Below, piece after piece: positions 56,796-64,000 of a stretch of 64,000 bases of DNA. Source of the DNA: Leptospira andrefontaineae (GTDB taxonomy: Bacteria > Spirochaetota > Leptospiria > Leptospirales > Leptospiraceae); the NCBI RefSeq assembly GCF_004770105.1, contig NZ_RQEY01000005.1:248001-312000 (forward strand). The letters are read 5' to 3'. Position numbers and translations under genes: made by a program. Position 1 is the stretch's first letter; each line of letters begins with the position of its first letter. The notes below the pieces were generated by a model that saw only the letters and a list, made by a program, of their open reading frames with translations, was not told the DNA's origin and ran no database searches.

Positions 56796-58562
56796 ATGAA
56801 AGAAACGGAAACTCTTAAACAACTCGTTTTAGAAGCTTTAAAGGAAGGAGTAAAACTCTATTGCGAAAAAGAAGCGCCTAACGTTTCTTTTGGAGATCTA
56901 AGGATCCGAATAGAATATTCCAGAGAGGAATCCTTCGGAGATTATTCCACTTCTTTCGCTTTGGAAAATTCCAAACTTCTGGGCAAAAAACCTTTGGATT
57001 CGGCTGCACTTCTTGTGAATTATCTGCAAGCAAAGACGGATCTATTTGAAAAGGTGGATTTTACTCCTCCAGGTTTCGTGAATTTCAGGATCTCTCCTTC
57101 TTTTTTGATCCGATTCTTGGAAAACACAGTCCAGAAAAAGGATATTTTTCCTAAATTAGAAAATCCTAAAAAAGTAAATTTGGAATTCGTAAGCGCGAAT
57201 CCGACAGGACCTTTGAATATAGTATCCGCGAGAGCTGCGGCCACCGGAGAAGCGTTTGCAAATTTACTCAAAGCTGTCGGGCATTCGGTAGATAAGGAAT
57301 TTTACGTAAATGATTACGGGAACCAGGTATTTTTACTCGGGGTTTCCACAATGGTCCGTATCCGGGAAGCTCAGGGAGAAACTTCTTCTATCCAAGAAAA
57401 TGCAGAAGACGGAAGATCCATTGAAGAACTACTTTCTCAAAATGTGATCCCTGCGGAAGGATATAGAGGAGATTACCTCAATATCATCGCAAAACAATTA
57501 TTAGAGAATCCGGATACTGAAAAAGAGATCAAGTCCCATCTGGAGAAAAAAGAATATTCAGCTCTCGCAGAAAAGTGTTCCCGTTGGACTGTAGCGTCCA
57601 ATCTGGTCTGGCAAAGAAAAGATCTGGATCTATTCGGAGTAGGTTTTGATAAATTTTTCTCCGAGACAACACTACACGAATCCGGAAAAGTTTTAGGAGT
57701 TCTTGAAAATCTAAAAAAATCCGGCAAAGTTTTTGAAGAAGAAGGTAAACAGATCTTTAAATCCGAGGATTACGGAGACGACAAAAATCGTGTTGTGGTT
57801 CGGGATGATGGACGTCCTACATACCTTCTTGCAGACATAGCTTATCATAACGATAAAATTTCCAGAGGTTATGAGAAGATCATAGATATCTGGGGCCCTG
57901 ACCATCATGGATATATTGCAAGACTTGCTGGTGCTGTCCAAGCATTGGGTTATCCTAAAGAAAATTTCCAAGTGATTATCGCTCAACAAGTCAATCTTCT
58001 CATGGCTGGCCAGAAGATGAAGATGAGTAAACGTGCGGGAGAATTCCAGACAATGGAAGATCTTTTGGGTTATTTGGGAAAACATGCCAAGGATGTTGCG
58101 CGTTACTTCTTCACAATGAGGTCTTTGGATTCTCCTTTGGATTTCGATTTGGATCTGGCAAAAGATGAGTCGGATAAAAATCCAGTATTTTATCTCCAAT
58201 ATGCTCATGCGAGAGTTTGTTCCATATTCAGGGAAGTTGGAACTAACTCGGATGCAAAAGCATTAGAAAATCTTGAAATGACTGAAGAGAGAAAAAGACT
58301 TCTTTTTTGGATCTCTCGTTTTCCGGAAGAAGTTTTGGATGCTGCTGCAACATTGGAGCCGCATAGAATCGCAAATTATCTGCAAAATCTTGCAAGAGCA
58401 TTCACTCAGTTCTATATAGCGAAGAATAATCGACTTAAAGATTCCGATGAGTCTACGAGACTCGGACTCGCAAGAATTTGCCAAGCTACACGTGTAGTGC
58501 TTGCAGAAGGTTTAGCTTTACTCGGAGTTTCTGCTCCGGAAAGATTGGAGAAAGAAGATTGA
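56796..58562 (+). CDS. argS: arginyl-tRNA synthetase, variant HIGH motif
   Basis: Class I synthetase of 588 aa from the ATG at 56796; an in-frame ATG at 56754 overlaps the preceding gene. The N-terminal additional domain is present. In the catalytic core, [20 protein letters not shown] stands where most ArgRS have GPLHVGHxR, so both His of HIGH are replaced. YVNDYGNQ, the GPDHHGY-like segment ([12 protein letters not shown]) and MKMSKRAG (KMSKS) are intact. The variant is probably functional because the gene is complete and placed in a housekeeping operon. Its stop overlaps the cinA start. Confidence 0.93.
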   Translation: MKETETLKQLVLEALKEGVKLYCEKEAPNVSFGDLRIRIEYSREESFGDYSTSFALENSKLLGKKPLDSAALLVNYLQAKTDLFEKVDFTPPGFVNFRISPSFLIRFLENTVQKKDIFPKLENPKKVNLEFVSANPTGPLNIVSARAAATGEAFANLLKAVGHSVDKEFYVNDYGNQVFLLGVSTMVRIREAQGETSSIQENAEDGRSIEELLSQNVIPAEGYRGDYLNIIAKQLLENPDTEKEIKSHLEKKEYSALAEKCSRWTVASNLVWQRKDLDLFGVGFDKFFSETTLHESGKVLGVLENLKKSGKVFEEEGKQIFKSEDYGDDKNRVVVRDDGRPTYLLADIAYHNDKISRGYEKIIDIWGPDHHGYIARLAGAVQALGYPKENFQVIIAQQVNLLMAGQKMKMSKRAGEFQTMEDLLGYLGKHAKDVARYFFTMRSLDSPLDFDLDLAKDESDKNPVFYLQYAHARVCSIFREVGTNSDAKALENLEMTEERKRLLFWISRFPEEVLDAAATLEPHRIANYLQNLARAFTQFYIAKNNRLKDSDESTRLGLARICQATRVVLAEGLALLGVSAPERLEKED

Positions 58563-59815
58563 ATCCACCTCGGGTCACAGTCATTTCCACAGGTTCAGAA
58601 CTGACTGCGGGAAGAAGCCAAGACACAAATTCTTCCTGGATCGCAAACGAACTTTTCGGATTAGGATATTCTACTGAAAAGTTCCTGGTATTGCCTGATG
58701 ACCCTAAGCTGATCCGTGAAGAGCTAAAAAATTTAGCTTCTGGAGCTTCCAAAGAAAACCCAGTCCTTCTTGTGATGACAGGGGGTCTTGGGCCCACGGA
58801 AGATGATTATACTTTAGAAGTAGTGTGCGAACTCACATCTTCTCAACCTGTTCTGAACGATAAAGCTCATGATAGACTTCAGGCATTGTATCGTCTTCGT
58901 GGAAAAGGATTCCAAGAAGCTTTAACCACGGCATTAAGACAGGTTTCTATTCCATCTAATTCTACCGTTTTGAATAATTCTGTGGGAATTGCCCCGGGAT
59001 TTTGGTCGGAACTCCAACCAGGTGCTTACCTTGCCTGTATGCCGGGAGTTCCTTCCGAAATGGTTGTTATGTTCAAAGAGGAGTTAATTCCTCTGGTCCA
59101 GAAACAATTTCAATCGGAAGAACTATATTCAGATTTTCTGTTTATTTGGGGAATGAGCGAGTCACTATTCCAACAGGAATTTATAATAGATATTGATGCG
59201 CTAAAGGATGGTAAGGCAGTTTGGGGAGTGGCCGCCAAAAAAGGATTTATCCGAGTTACGTATCAATCGCCAGACAAAAGTTTAGTACAAGAACTGATTC
59301 AAAAAACCAAAGAGAAATATCGCGGACTTTGCACAGGGGATCTATTCGAAGAATTTCCCAAACTTCTTTCCGAAAGGAAACTTACCCTAGGAACGATAGA
59401 AAGTTGCACAGGCGGACTTGCTGCAAAAATACTTACAGACCGTGCAGGTTCTTCCGAATATTTTTTAGGATCCGTGGTCAGTTATTCCAATCTGATCAAA
59501 GAAAATCTAGTTGGGGTCAAAAAGGAAACTCTGGAAGCACACGGTGCAGTGAGTGAAGAAACCGCAATAGAGATGGCTGATAATGGAGCAAGACTACTCG
59601 GAACGGATCTAACAATCAGCATTACCGGTATCGCAGGTCCAGGTGGTGGAACTCCTACAAAAAAAGTAGGAACAGTATTTATAGGAACCCATATCAAGGG
59701 TGAACCAACGGAAGTGAAGGAACTCTTTCTACCTTTTAAGAGAGAGCTTTTTCGAGAAGTGGTGGCCGCTACTTCTCTTTATCTAATGTACAATCGATTG
59801 AGGAAACTCGTATGA
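58559..59815 (+). CDS. cinA: CinA-family protein (NMN amidohydrolase / nucleotidyl pyrophosphatase)
   Basis: A 418-aa protein from the TTG at 58559, overlapping the argS stop by 4 bp, with GGAG eight bases upstream. The N-terminal MoCF-like domain ([39 protein letters not shown]) carries pyrophosphatase activity in relatives. The C-terminal CinA domain ([24 protein letters not shown], [19 protein letters not shown]) deamidates NMN in NAD recycling. Confidence 0.94.
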   Translation: MNPPRVTVISTGSELTAGRSQDTNSSWIANELFGLGYSTEKFLVLPDDPKLIREELKNLASGASKENPVLLVMTGGLGPTEDDYTLEVVCELTSSQPVLNDKAHDRLQALYRLRGKGFQEALTTALRQVSIPSNSTVLNNSVGIAPGFWSELQPGAYLACMPGVPSEMVVMFKEELIPLVQKQFQSEELYSDFLFIWGMSESLFQQEFIIDIDALKDGKAVWGVAAKKGFIRVTYQSPDKSLVQELIQKTKEKYRGLCTGDLFEEFPKLLSERKLTLGTIESCTGGLAAKILTDRAGSSEYFLGSVVSYSNLIKENLVGVKKETLEAHGAVSEETAIEMADNGARLLGTDLTISITGIAGPGGGTPTKKVGTVFIGTHIKGEPTEVKELFLPFKRELFREVVAATSLYLMYNRLRKLV

Positions 59816-60900
59816 TCTCTAGGATTTTGGCCTTAAGTTTAGTATTCTTTTTAGGATTTTATTATTTTTTAGGGAATCCATACGAGTCGGCAAGAACCGT
59901 GCAAAAAACCTGGTACTGGAATAAAGAATCTAAGCTTGCCAGTTTCCCTGATCCTCGCAGTGATTTCGATGCAGAAAAAACTATCAATGGATATAAAACC
60001 AAAACTTCTTATATTAGAATTCCTTGGGGAGAATCCCTTCCGACTGATGATTCACTTCGAATAGAATATCCTCTCAGAGCAAAAGGGTATTTGGCTTACA
60101 AAAAGATAGGTAGTTCTGTTGAATTTTTTTCCGAAGCAGGAGAATTACTTTGGACCAAAGATTACAAAAGTTATCCTCGTATTCATCCTGATGGGAATCT
60201 GGTCTTATTTTTATCCGGAGATAATAACCAAGTTTTGGTTTCCGATATTAACGGAAACTCCCTAGGTGCTAAGAAACTTGACGGAAGATTTTTAACTGAT
60301 ATCTCATTTGCTCCAAAAGGAATTTCTAATGGAGAAACTGCAGTATTATTTTCCGGCGGCGAATTATTCCTTTTAGATGGAAAAGGAGAAAAACTTTTTG
60401 AAACGATATTAGGGGAGAAGGAGCCTGTATTTGCAAAAAGCCTTTCTATCTCTACTAACGGGCAAAAGATCGCAGTTCATTTTCTAAAAAACAATCGAGA
60501 CTTTATACGAGTATATGATAGGGACGGATCCGAATCAGAAGAATGGAATCTTGGTAGAGTAATCCCTTACAGAGTGAATCTAGCCGTTTCGAATAATGGA
60601 GGAGTTCTTGCAGGTTTCTCCGATAAATTGACATTATATTCTAAATCCGGAAAAGTGATCTTCGAAAAGAATCGTAATAAGGCACAGTCAGTTTACCAAA
60701 CAGTATTTCATTCCGGGACTTGGTTTGCAGGAGAATGGGAGGGGATTTTATTCCTCTTAGACGAAGAAGGTCATATCTTAAAAGAAGAAAAGATCCGCAC
60801 TGGGGAGAAACCGTTTCGTTTTTATTCTTCCGGCCGGAACGGAGAAGCTTTCTTGGAAGGCGGAAGCGATATCGTTCTTTATAGAGAATTGCAGAGGTAA
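59812..60900 (+). CDS. exported beta-propeller-like protein
   Basis: A 362-aa protein whose N-terminal hydrophobic stretch (ILALSLVFFLGFYYFLG) is a signal or anchor. The rest is a series of four-strand units with Gly-Asp/Asn turns (HPDGNLVLFLSGDNNQVLV, SISTNGQKIAVHF, AVSNNGGVLAGF), typical of WD40/PQQ-like propellers. The function is unknown. It overlaps cinA by 4 bp and ends the long operon; a repeat arm follows. Confidence 0.75.
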   Translation: MISRILALSLVFFLGFYYFLGNPYESARTVQKTWYWNKESKLASFPDPRSDFDAEKTINGYKTKTSYIRIPWGESLPTDDSLRIEYPLRAKGYLAYKKIGSSVEFFSEAGELLWTKDYKSYPRIHPDGNLVLFLSGDNNQVLVSDINGNSLGAKKLDGRFLTDISFAPKGISNGETAVLFSGGELFLLDGKGEKLFETILGEKEPVFAKSLSISTNGQKIAVHFLKNNRDFIRVYDRDGSESEEWNLGRVIPYRVNLAVSNNGGVLAGFSDKLTLYSKSGKVIFEKNRNKAQSVYQTVFHSGTWFAGEWEGILFLLDEEGHILKEEKIRTGEKPFRFYSSGRNGEAFLEGGSDIVLYRELQR

Positions 60901-60908
60901 GAATAGGA

Positions 60909-60940
60909 ATTTGCACGCAGAGACGCTGAGCAGGGCTCAT
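60909..60940. repeat. dispersed repeat, left arm flanking the KAP gene (copy 6L)
   Basis: TTGCACGCAGAGACGCTGAG and following bases match the left arm type of the repeat family. Its core 60914-60931 is inverted relative to 62685-62702, matching at 15 of 18 positions. No right arm follows here; instead the end of the KAP gene lies 9 bp away. Confidence 0.75.
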
Positions 60941-60948
60941 AAAGGGAT

Positions 60949-62628
60949 TTAATCTTTATCACCCCCTACATTCAATATTCCTATTAACATTTCTATGCGA
61001 TGTCGTATGAGAGAATCTTTTTCTTTATCGAGGAAATCGCGTAACTTTTTAGAAAGAATTTTGGATAAATTTTGATCGTTTTTAATCACCGACTCTGTGA
61101 TTTCTTTTAGAAAATTCAAGAAAGCAGGATCATTTCTAAGATCTTGAGAGATTCTGTCATATAGTTCAAAATTTTTTGAAATTATAGTCTGATTATTTCT
61201 GAGAATATATTTTGCAGATTTATAATCTTGGCGACGAATTGCTTCCTTGAATATGCTTTCTTCAATTCGGGTTTCATATTCCTTAATTAGTCTTCTCGCA
61301 ATTTCCCAAAGGTCTTCATTATGTACAAAAACATCATGCGGAAGTAGTGAATCCGGAGAAAGTTCAAAAAAATCTTCGATTACTGTATTTGATTTTAATT
61401 TATTCCAATTTTCTTCGAAATGGAATCGTATAATTCTTTCCATTCCGGCTATCAGTTCGGGCTCTGAGATTACACCTATATTATATTCCAATTGATTATA
61501 TCGTGCCCAAGAAATGGCAACTATGGACTTTTGGAATGTTTTGAAAAATTCGAATTGGTTTGTTTCGATTATTTCCTTTAGTTTATTTAATGTTCGTATT
61601 AGATTTTCTTCGGTTCCATATAAAGAGTCTTTTAAGTCTTGTATGAATAAGCTATCTTCATCACGTTCGTCTTTTTTGAAGTATATGTCTTTGTTAATCT
61701 TCCCTTCTATTAGATAGTCAACGACCATTCTTACTAAATGAAAATTTCTAAACGCACTAATGGAATATTTTTTATAAAAGTCATCGCTTGAATATGAACC
61801 ATTTATTTTGAATATATTCTCTCCCTCATAATCGATTCGTTTCTTGATTTCGAAATGCCCTAAATAATATTCATTAATTACTGCACAAGCAATTACTGTA
61901 ATTTCTTCTTGGATTTCTATCGTTTCAGACAGTTCTAAAACAAATCCATTCATTTTGATGAACGTTCGAATATTCTCTTTATTGTGATCATTGAAAAAAA
62001 ATCTTATCTGATCTCTTATGTTTTCGGGCAGATTTTTAAATGAAATGGAATTTAGCAACTCATCGGAAATTCTATCTAATGAATAAACTCGATCGATTGT
62101 TTTTTCAAGGGACTCTTGGAATCGACTGCTTTGCGCTACGATTTTTTGTATATTACCAATAAGAATGATCTCTCCTGCTATGTTTTCAATTGTGCCTAGT
62201 AGTTCGATTTGGAAGTTACTATCGTTTGCCCTTTCTACGTCATCGATAACTAAAACGGTGTTTTTGGGGAGTTCTATCGCGATTAGTTCTAAGAGGTCAA
62301 TTGAGATTCCGGTAAATTTGCTTGTTGAATCCTTGAAACCTTTAGTGAAGAGCTCAATTATCCATTTTGTAATTTTATTGTTCGTAATTTTCTTTGAATA
62401 TTTTAATCTTGCTGCAATTTCGATTTGGAGTTTTCTTCGAAATTCAGTTATATTTTGTAATCCATAGAGAGAGATATAGATAAATTCTTTCTTTCCATTA
62501 AGTTCTTCTTCTACTTTTTGGATTGCTCGCGTCTTTCCTATTCCCCAAGCACCATCAATAAAGAGCCTATTGGATTTTTGCGATAACAGCTTGTCTTTAA
62601 GTAGATTTACTAGGTCATTTTGGTTCAT
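60949..62628 (-). CDS. KAP-like P-loop NTPase
   Basis: A 559-aa protein with Walker A GAWGIGKT (residues 26-33) and Walker B TVLVIDDVERA (Asp129-Asp130), the pattern of KAP/STAND-type NTPases. The membrane segments that many KAP proteins insert between Walker A and B are not evident, so it is probably cytoplasmic. The C-terminal 350 residues are helical and rich in Glu, Lys, Ile and Asn, with no recognised effector. The gene is clearly AT-richer than its neighbours and sits between inverted arms of a dispersed repeat, which suggests acquisition by transfer. KAP NTPases occur in anti-phage loci; a defence role is inference. Confidence 0.8.
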   Translation of the reverse strand: MNQNDLVNLLKDKLLSQKSNRLFIDGAWGIGKTRAIQKVEEELNGKKEFIYISLYGLQNITEFRRKLQIEIAARLKYSKKITNNKITKWIIELFTKGFKDSTSKFTGISIDLLELIAIELPKNTVLVIDDVERANDSNFQIELLGTIENIAGEIILIGNIQKIVAQSSRFQESLEKTIDRVYSLDRISDELLNSISFKNLPENIRDQIRFFFNDHNKENIRTFIKMNGFVLELSETIEIQEEITVIACAVINEYYLGHFEIKKRIDYEGENIFKINGSYSSDDFYKKYSISAFRNFHLVRMVVDYLIEGKINKDIYFKKDERDEDSLFIQDLKDSLYGTEENLIRTLNKLKEIIETNQFEFFKTFQKSIVAISWARYNQLEYNIGVISEPELIAGMERIIRFHFEENWNKLKSNTVIEDFFELSPDSLLPHDVFVHNEDLWEIARRLIKEYETRIEESIFKEAIRRQDYKSAKYILRNNQTIISKNFELYDRISQDLRNDPAFLNFLKEITESVIKNDQNLSKILSKKLRDFLDKEKDSLIRHRIEMLIGILNVGGDKD

Positions 62629-62674
62629 GCTTTTAGCTTTTATTTCGTTAGAGTTAAAAAGTTAAACCAAAAAG

Positions 62675-62738
62675 ACCTTCGCGGGCTCTGCGCCTCAGCG
62701 TGAGAAATCTCCGTGGCTTTGTGCCTCTGTGTGAAAAA
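62675..62738. repeat. dispersed repeat, right arms flanking the KAP gene (copy 6R)
   Basis: CTTCGCGGGCTCTGCGCCTC with CAGCGTGAGAAA is the inverted partner of arm 6L, and a second right arm (CTCCGTGGCTTTGTGCCTC plus TGTGTGAAA) follows it. A short direct repeat CTCAGTGACT (about 62743 and 62761) lies beyond. The arms are about 1.75 kb from arm 6L, with the KAP gene between. Confidence 0.75.
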
Positions 62739-62776
62739 AATCTCAGTGACTCTCTCTTAACTCAGTGACTTAAAAA

Positions 62777-63772
62777 TCAAACCTCGTAAATAGACAGAGA
62801 CTTATAACCTTTATTGGTCTGCTTGTCTAATAGAGCGATAATCTCAGTTCTTCTGTCCTTCTCTATATTAAAGATTAACTGGTCTGAGATCTCCCTACAA
62901 ATATACAAACCACGACCATGTGAATCCGCAAGACCTGCGGGTAAACCGGTTGGGCTATCTACGGTAATATGTCTGTCCAAACGTTTTAGAATTTCTTTTT
63001 TGTTCAAAGAACCGAAATGATCTCGGACCACCACGATATAAGAATTCTCTGCGATCCCATAACCAATTTCGAAATAATCAGTTTCGGCAAGTTGTATATG
63101 TTCTAATGGAACGAGAAGATCTCTAGAAGGAAGTTCATATTGGTATTTAGAATTTCCCTTAGAGTCTCTTGGAGCACGGATCATTGCGTTGGAAGTTAAC
63201 TCTTCTAAAATCTGCTGTACAGCATTAGGTGCTCCTTTTTCGATCAGGAATTTACCTACACGATTACAGATATAATTCCTGTCCTTGTCAGAGCTGATCT
63301 TACGGAATACGATCCCGTTTTCCGGAGGTACTAAAAATTCTTCTTCTCCGCTTCCTTCTAAGATCCTGAAGTCAGGGCCGAAATATTTTTCTACACCGAA
63401 GATATCTTTGTAGAGAAGTTTTCTGACCATCACGGTAATCAGATTAATATCCAAGAAGGAATATTTAGGAATAATATTCCAGATATCGTGTTGGTAGGCG
63501 AAGTTAATATAATCGTTAATATTATAAGCAGTCATCAGAGAATACTGGATGGAAGGATATTCCTTTTGGATCGTCTTGATCAGATCCAGTCCTGATTTTC
63601 CAGGCATACGAATATCCGTGATGACTAGGTCCACATGCTCGTTAGAAAGAATTTTGACTGCCTCATCGTAATTTTCTGCATCGAAAACTTCGTAATCTCG
63701 GACCAGGATATCTTTTACCGCCTCCCGGATGGAATGTATATCTTCTACTACTAAGATACGATGATTGGACAA
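62777..63772 (-). CDS. response regulator with C-terminal GHKL ATPase-like domain
   Basis: A 331-aa protein. The receiver domain (residues 1 to about 120) has the phosphorylation site Asp53 ([11 protein letters not shown]), Thr81 and Lys103. Instead of a DNA-binding output, residues about 150-331 resemble a histidine-kinase/anti-sigma ATPase: N-box [10 protein letters not shown] (Glu190, Asn195), [10 protein letters not shown], and the G-box [15 protein letters not shown]. No phospho-acceptor His is seen. It may act like RsbW-type switch kinases or bind a partner. It lies 1 bp after the histidine kinase gene, its likely phosphodonor. Confidence 0.85.
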   Translation of the reverse strand: MSNHRILVVEDIHSIREAVKDILVRDYEVFDAENYDEAVKILSNEHVDLVITDIRMPGKSGLDLIKTIQKEYPSIQYSLMTAYNINDYINFAYQHDIWNIIPKYSFLDINLITVMVRKLLYKDIFGVEKYFGPDFRILEGSGEEEFLVPPENGIVFRKISSDKDRNYICNRVGKFLIEKGAPNAVQQILEELTSNAMIRAPRDSKGNSKYQYELPSRDLLVPLEHIQLAETDYFEIGYGIAENSYIVVVRDHFGSLNKKEILKRLDRHITVDSPTGLPAGLADSHGRGLYICREISDQLIFNIEKDRRTEIIALLDKQTNKGYKSLSIYEV

Positions 63773-63773
63773 T

Positions 63774-64000
63774 TTAGTTTCCTTTTGGTTGTACTAATGG
63801 AAGAGAAATTTTAAATCTGGTCCTTCTATCATAAGAACGAACAGTCAATTCCCCGGAATGTTCTCTTACGATTGAGTGGCAGATGGAAAGTCCGAGACCG
63901 GTTCCGATACCGGACTTATTTTTAGAGAAGAACGGAGAGAAAATTTTATCCAGCATATCTTCTGGAATTCCTCCCGCGGTATCTTCCACAAAAATATGCA
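63774..64000 (-). CDS. sensor histidine kinase, C-terminal part (cut by window edge)
   Basis: Only the end of the ATPase domain is inside the window: the G1 box DTAGGIP, the F box IFSPFFSKN, and G2 [20 protein letters not shown], ending at the stop at 63774. The frame is open to the window edge, so the start lies outside. It forms a two-component pair with the REC-ATPase protein downstream. Confidence 0.92.
   Translation of the reverse strand, partial: HIFVEDTAGGIPEDMLDKIFSPFFSKNKSGIGTGLGLSICHSIVREHSGELTVRSYDRRTRFKISLPLVQPKGN

Noticed and set aside
57711..58208. 165-aa minus-strand frame inside argS
   Set aside because: Shadow of a well-conserved gene; no start signal.
60949..62628. Transposase or IS element at the AT-rich gene
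   Set aside because: The product has NTPase motifs only; no DDE or tyrosine-recombinase motif is present.

Overview
The window reads as chromosomal DNA of a spirochaete, most likely a Leptospira species. This is an inference from gene content and style: a FlaA-family flagellar sheath homologue, many lipoproteins with loose spirochaetal lipoboxes, frequent TTG starts, tRNAs without encoded CCA, and several proteins that look Leptospira-specific. Composition is moderate-to-low GC throughout. The exception is the KAP NTPase gene near the right end, which is visibly AT-richer. The species cannot be fixed from sequence reading alone.

Layout. 1-16.6 kb: an elongator tRNA-Met; a hypothetical gene; glnA behind a textbook sigma-54 promoter; an outer-membrane porin; dsbD; lgt; an M23 peptidase; pcnB converging on recJ-bactofilin; a degenerate iron-ADH homologue; and a lipoprotein-rsmI-flgM-like operon. 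17-26.7 kb: a divergent hydrolase/TetR pair with two palindromic operators, nadE, waaA, a HAD phosphatase, a FlaA homologue, then yggS-proC. 26.8-36.8 kb: initiator tRNA, a GAF-GGDEF cyclase, a two-DTG aspartic protease lipoprotein followed by mnmA and an ATP-grasp/FMN-oxidoreductase fusion, then a PilZ-like protein, an RluA-type synthase and NhaC. 37-41 kb: a four-gene copper-protein operon. 41-47 kb: a tandem hsp20 pair under two CIRCE elements, purU, a DASS transporter, CapA and a VapBC pair with a double operator. 47.1-60.9 kb: housekeeping operons (rpsF-ssb-rpsR-rplI-dnaB; aspS-phoH-pgpH-ybeY-recO-small membrane protein-argS-cinA-beta-propeller). 60.9-64 kb: a KAP-type P-loop NTPase between repeat arms, then a two-component pair cut by the window edge.

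A dispersed family of intergenic composite inverted repeats (arms such as TTCGCACGGAG and CTCCGTGCGAA, or TCACGCGAAGCCGC and GCGCCTTTGCGTGA) occurs at seven places. It always lies next to at least one gene 3' end and never between divergent promoters. At waaA one repeat supplies the last codons of the gene. At the KAP NTPase the two arms of one repeat lie on either side of the gene, as if the gene had entered the element.

The most interesting candidates are: (1) the KAP NTPase split-repeat locus, a possible defence or mobile single-gene cargo; (2) the cupredoxin/beta-helix/membrane fusion with its multicopper oxidase and SCO partner; (3) the ATP-grasp/FMN fusion downstream of mnmA; (4) the repeat family itself. 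All functional assignments rest on motif recognition by eye. No database search was run.
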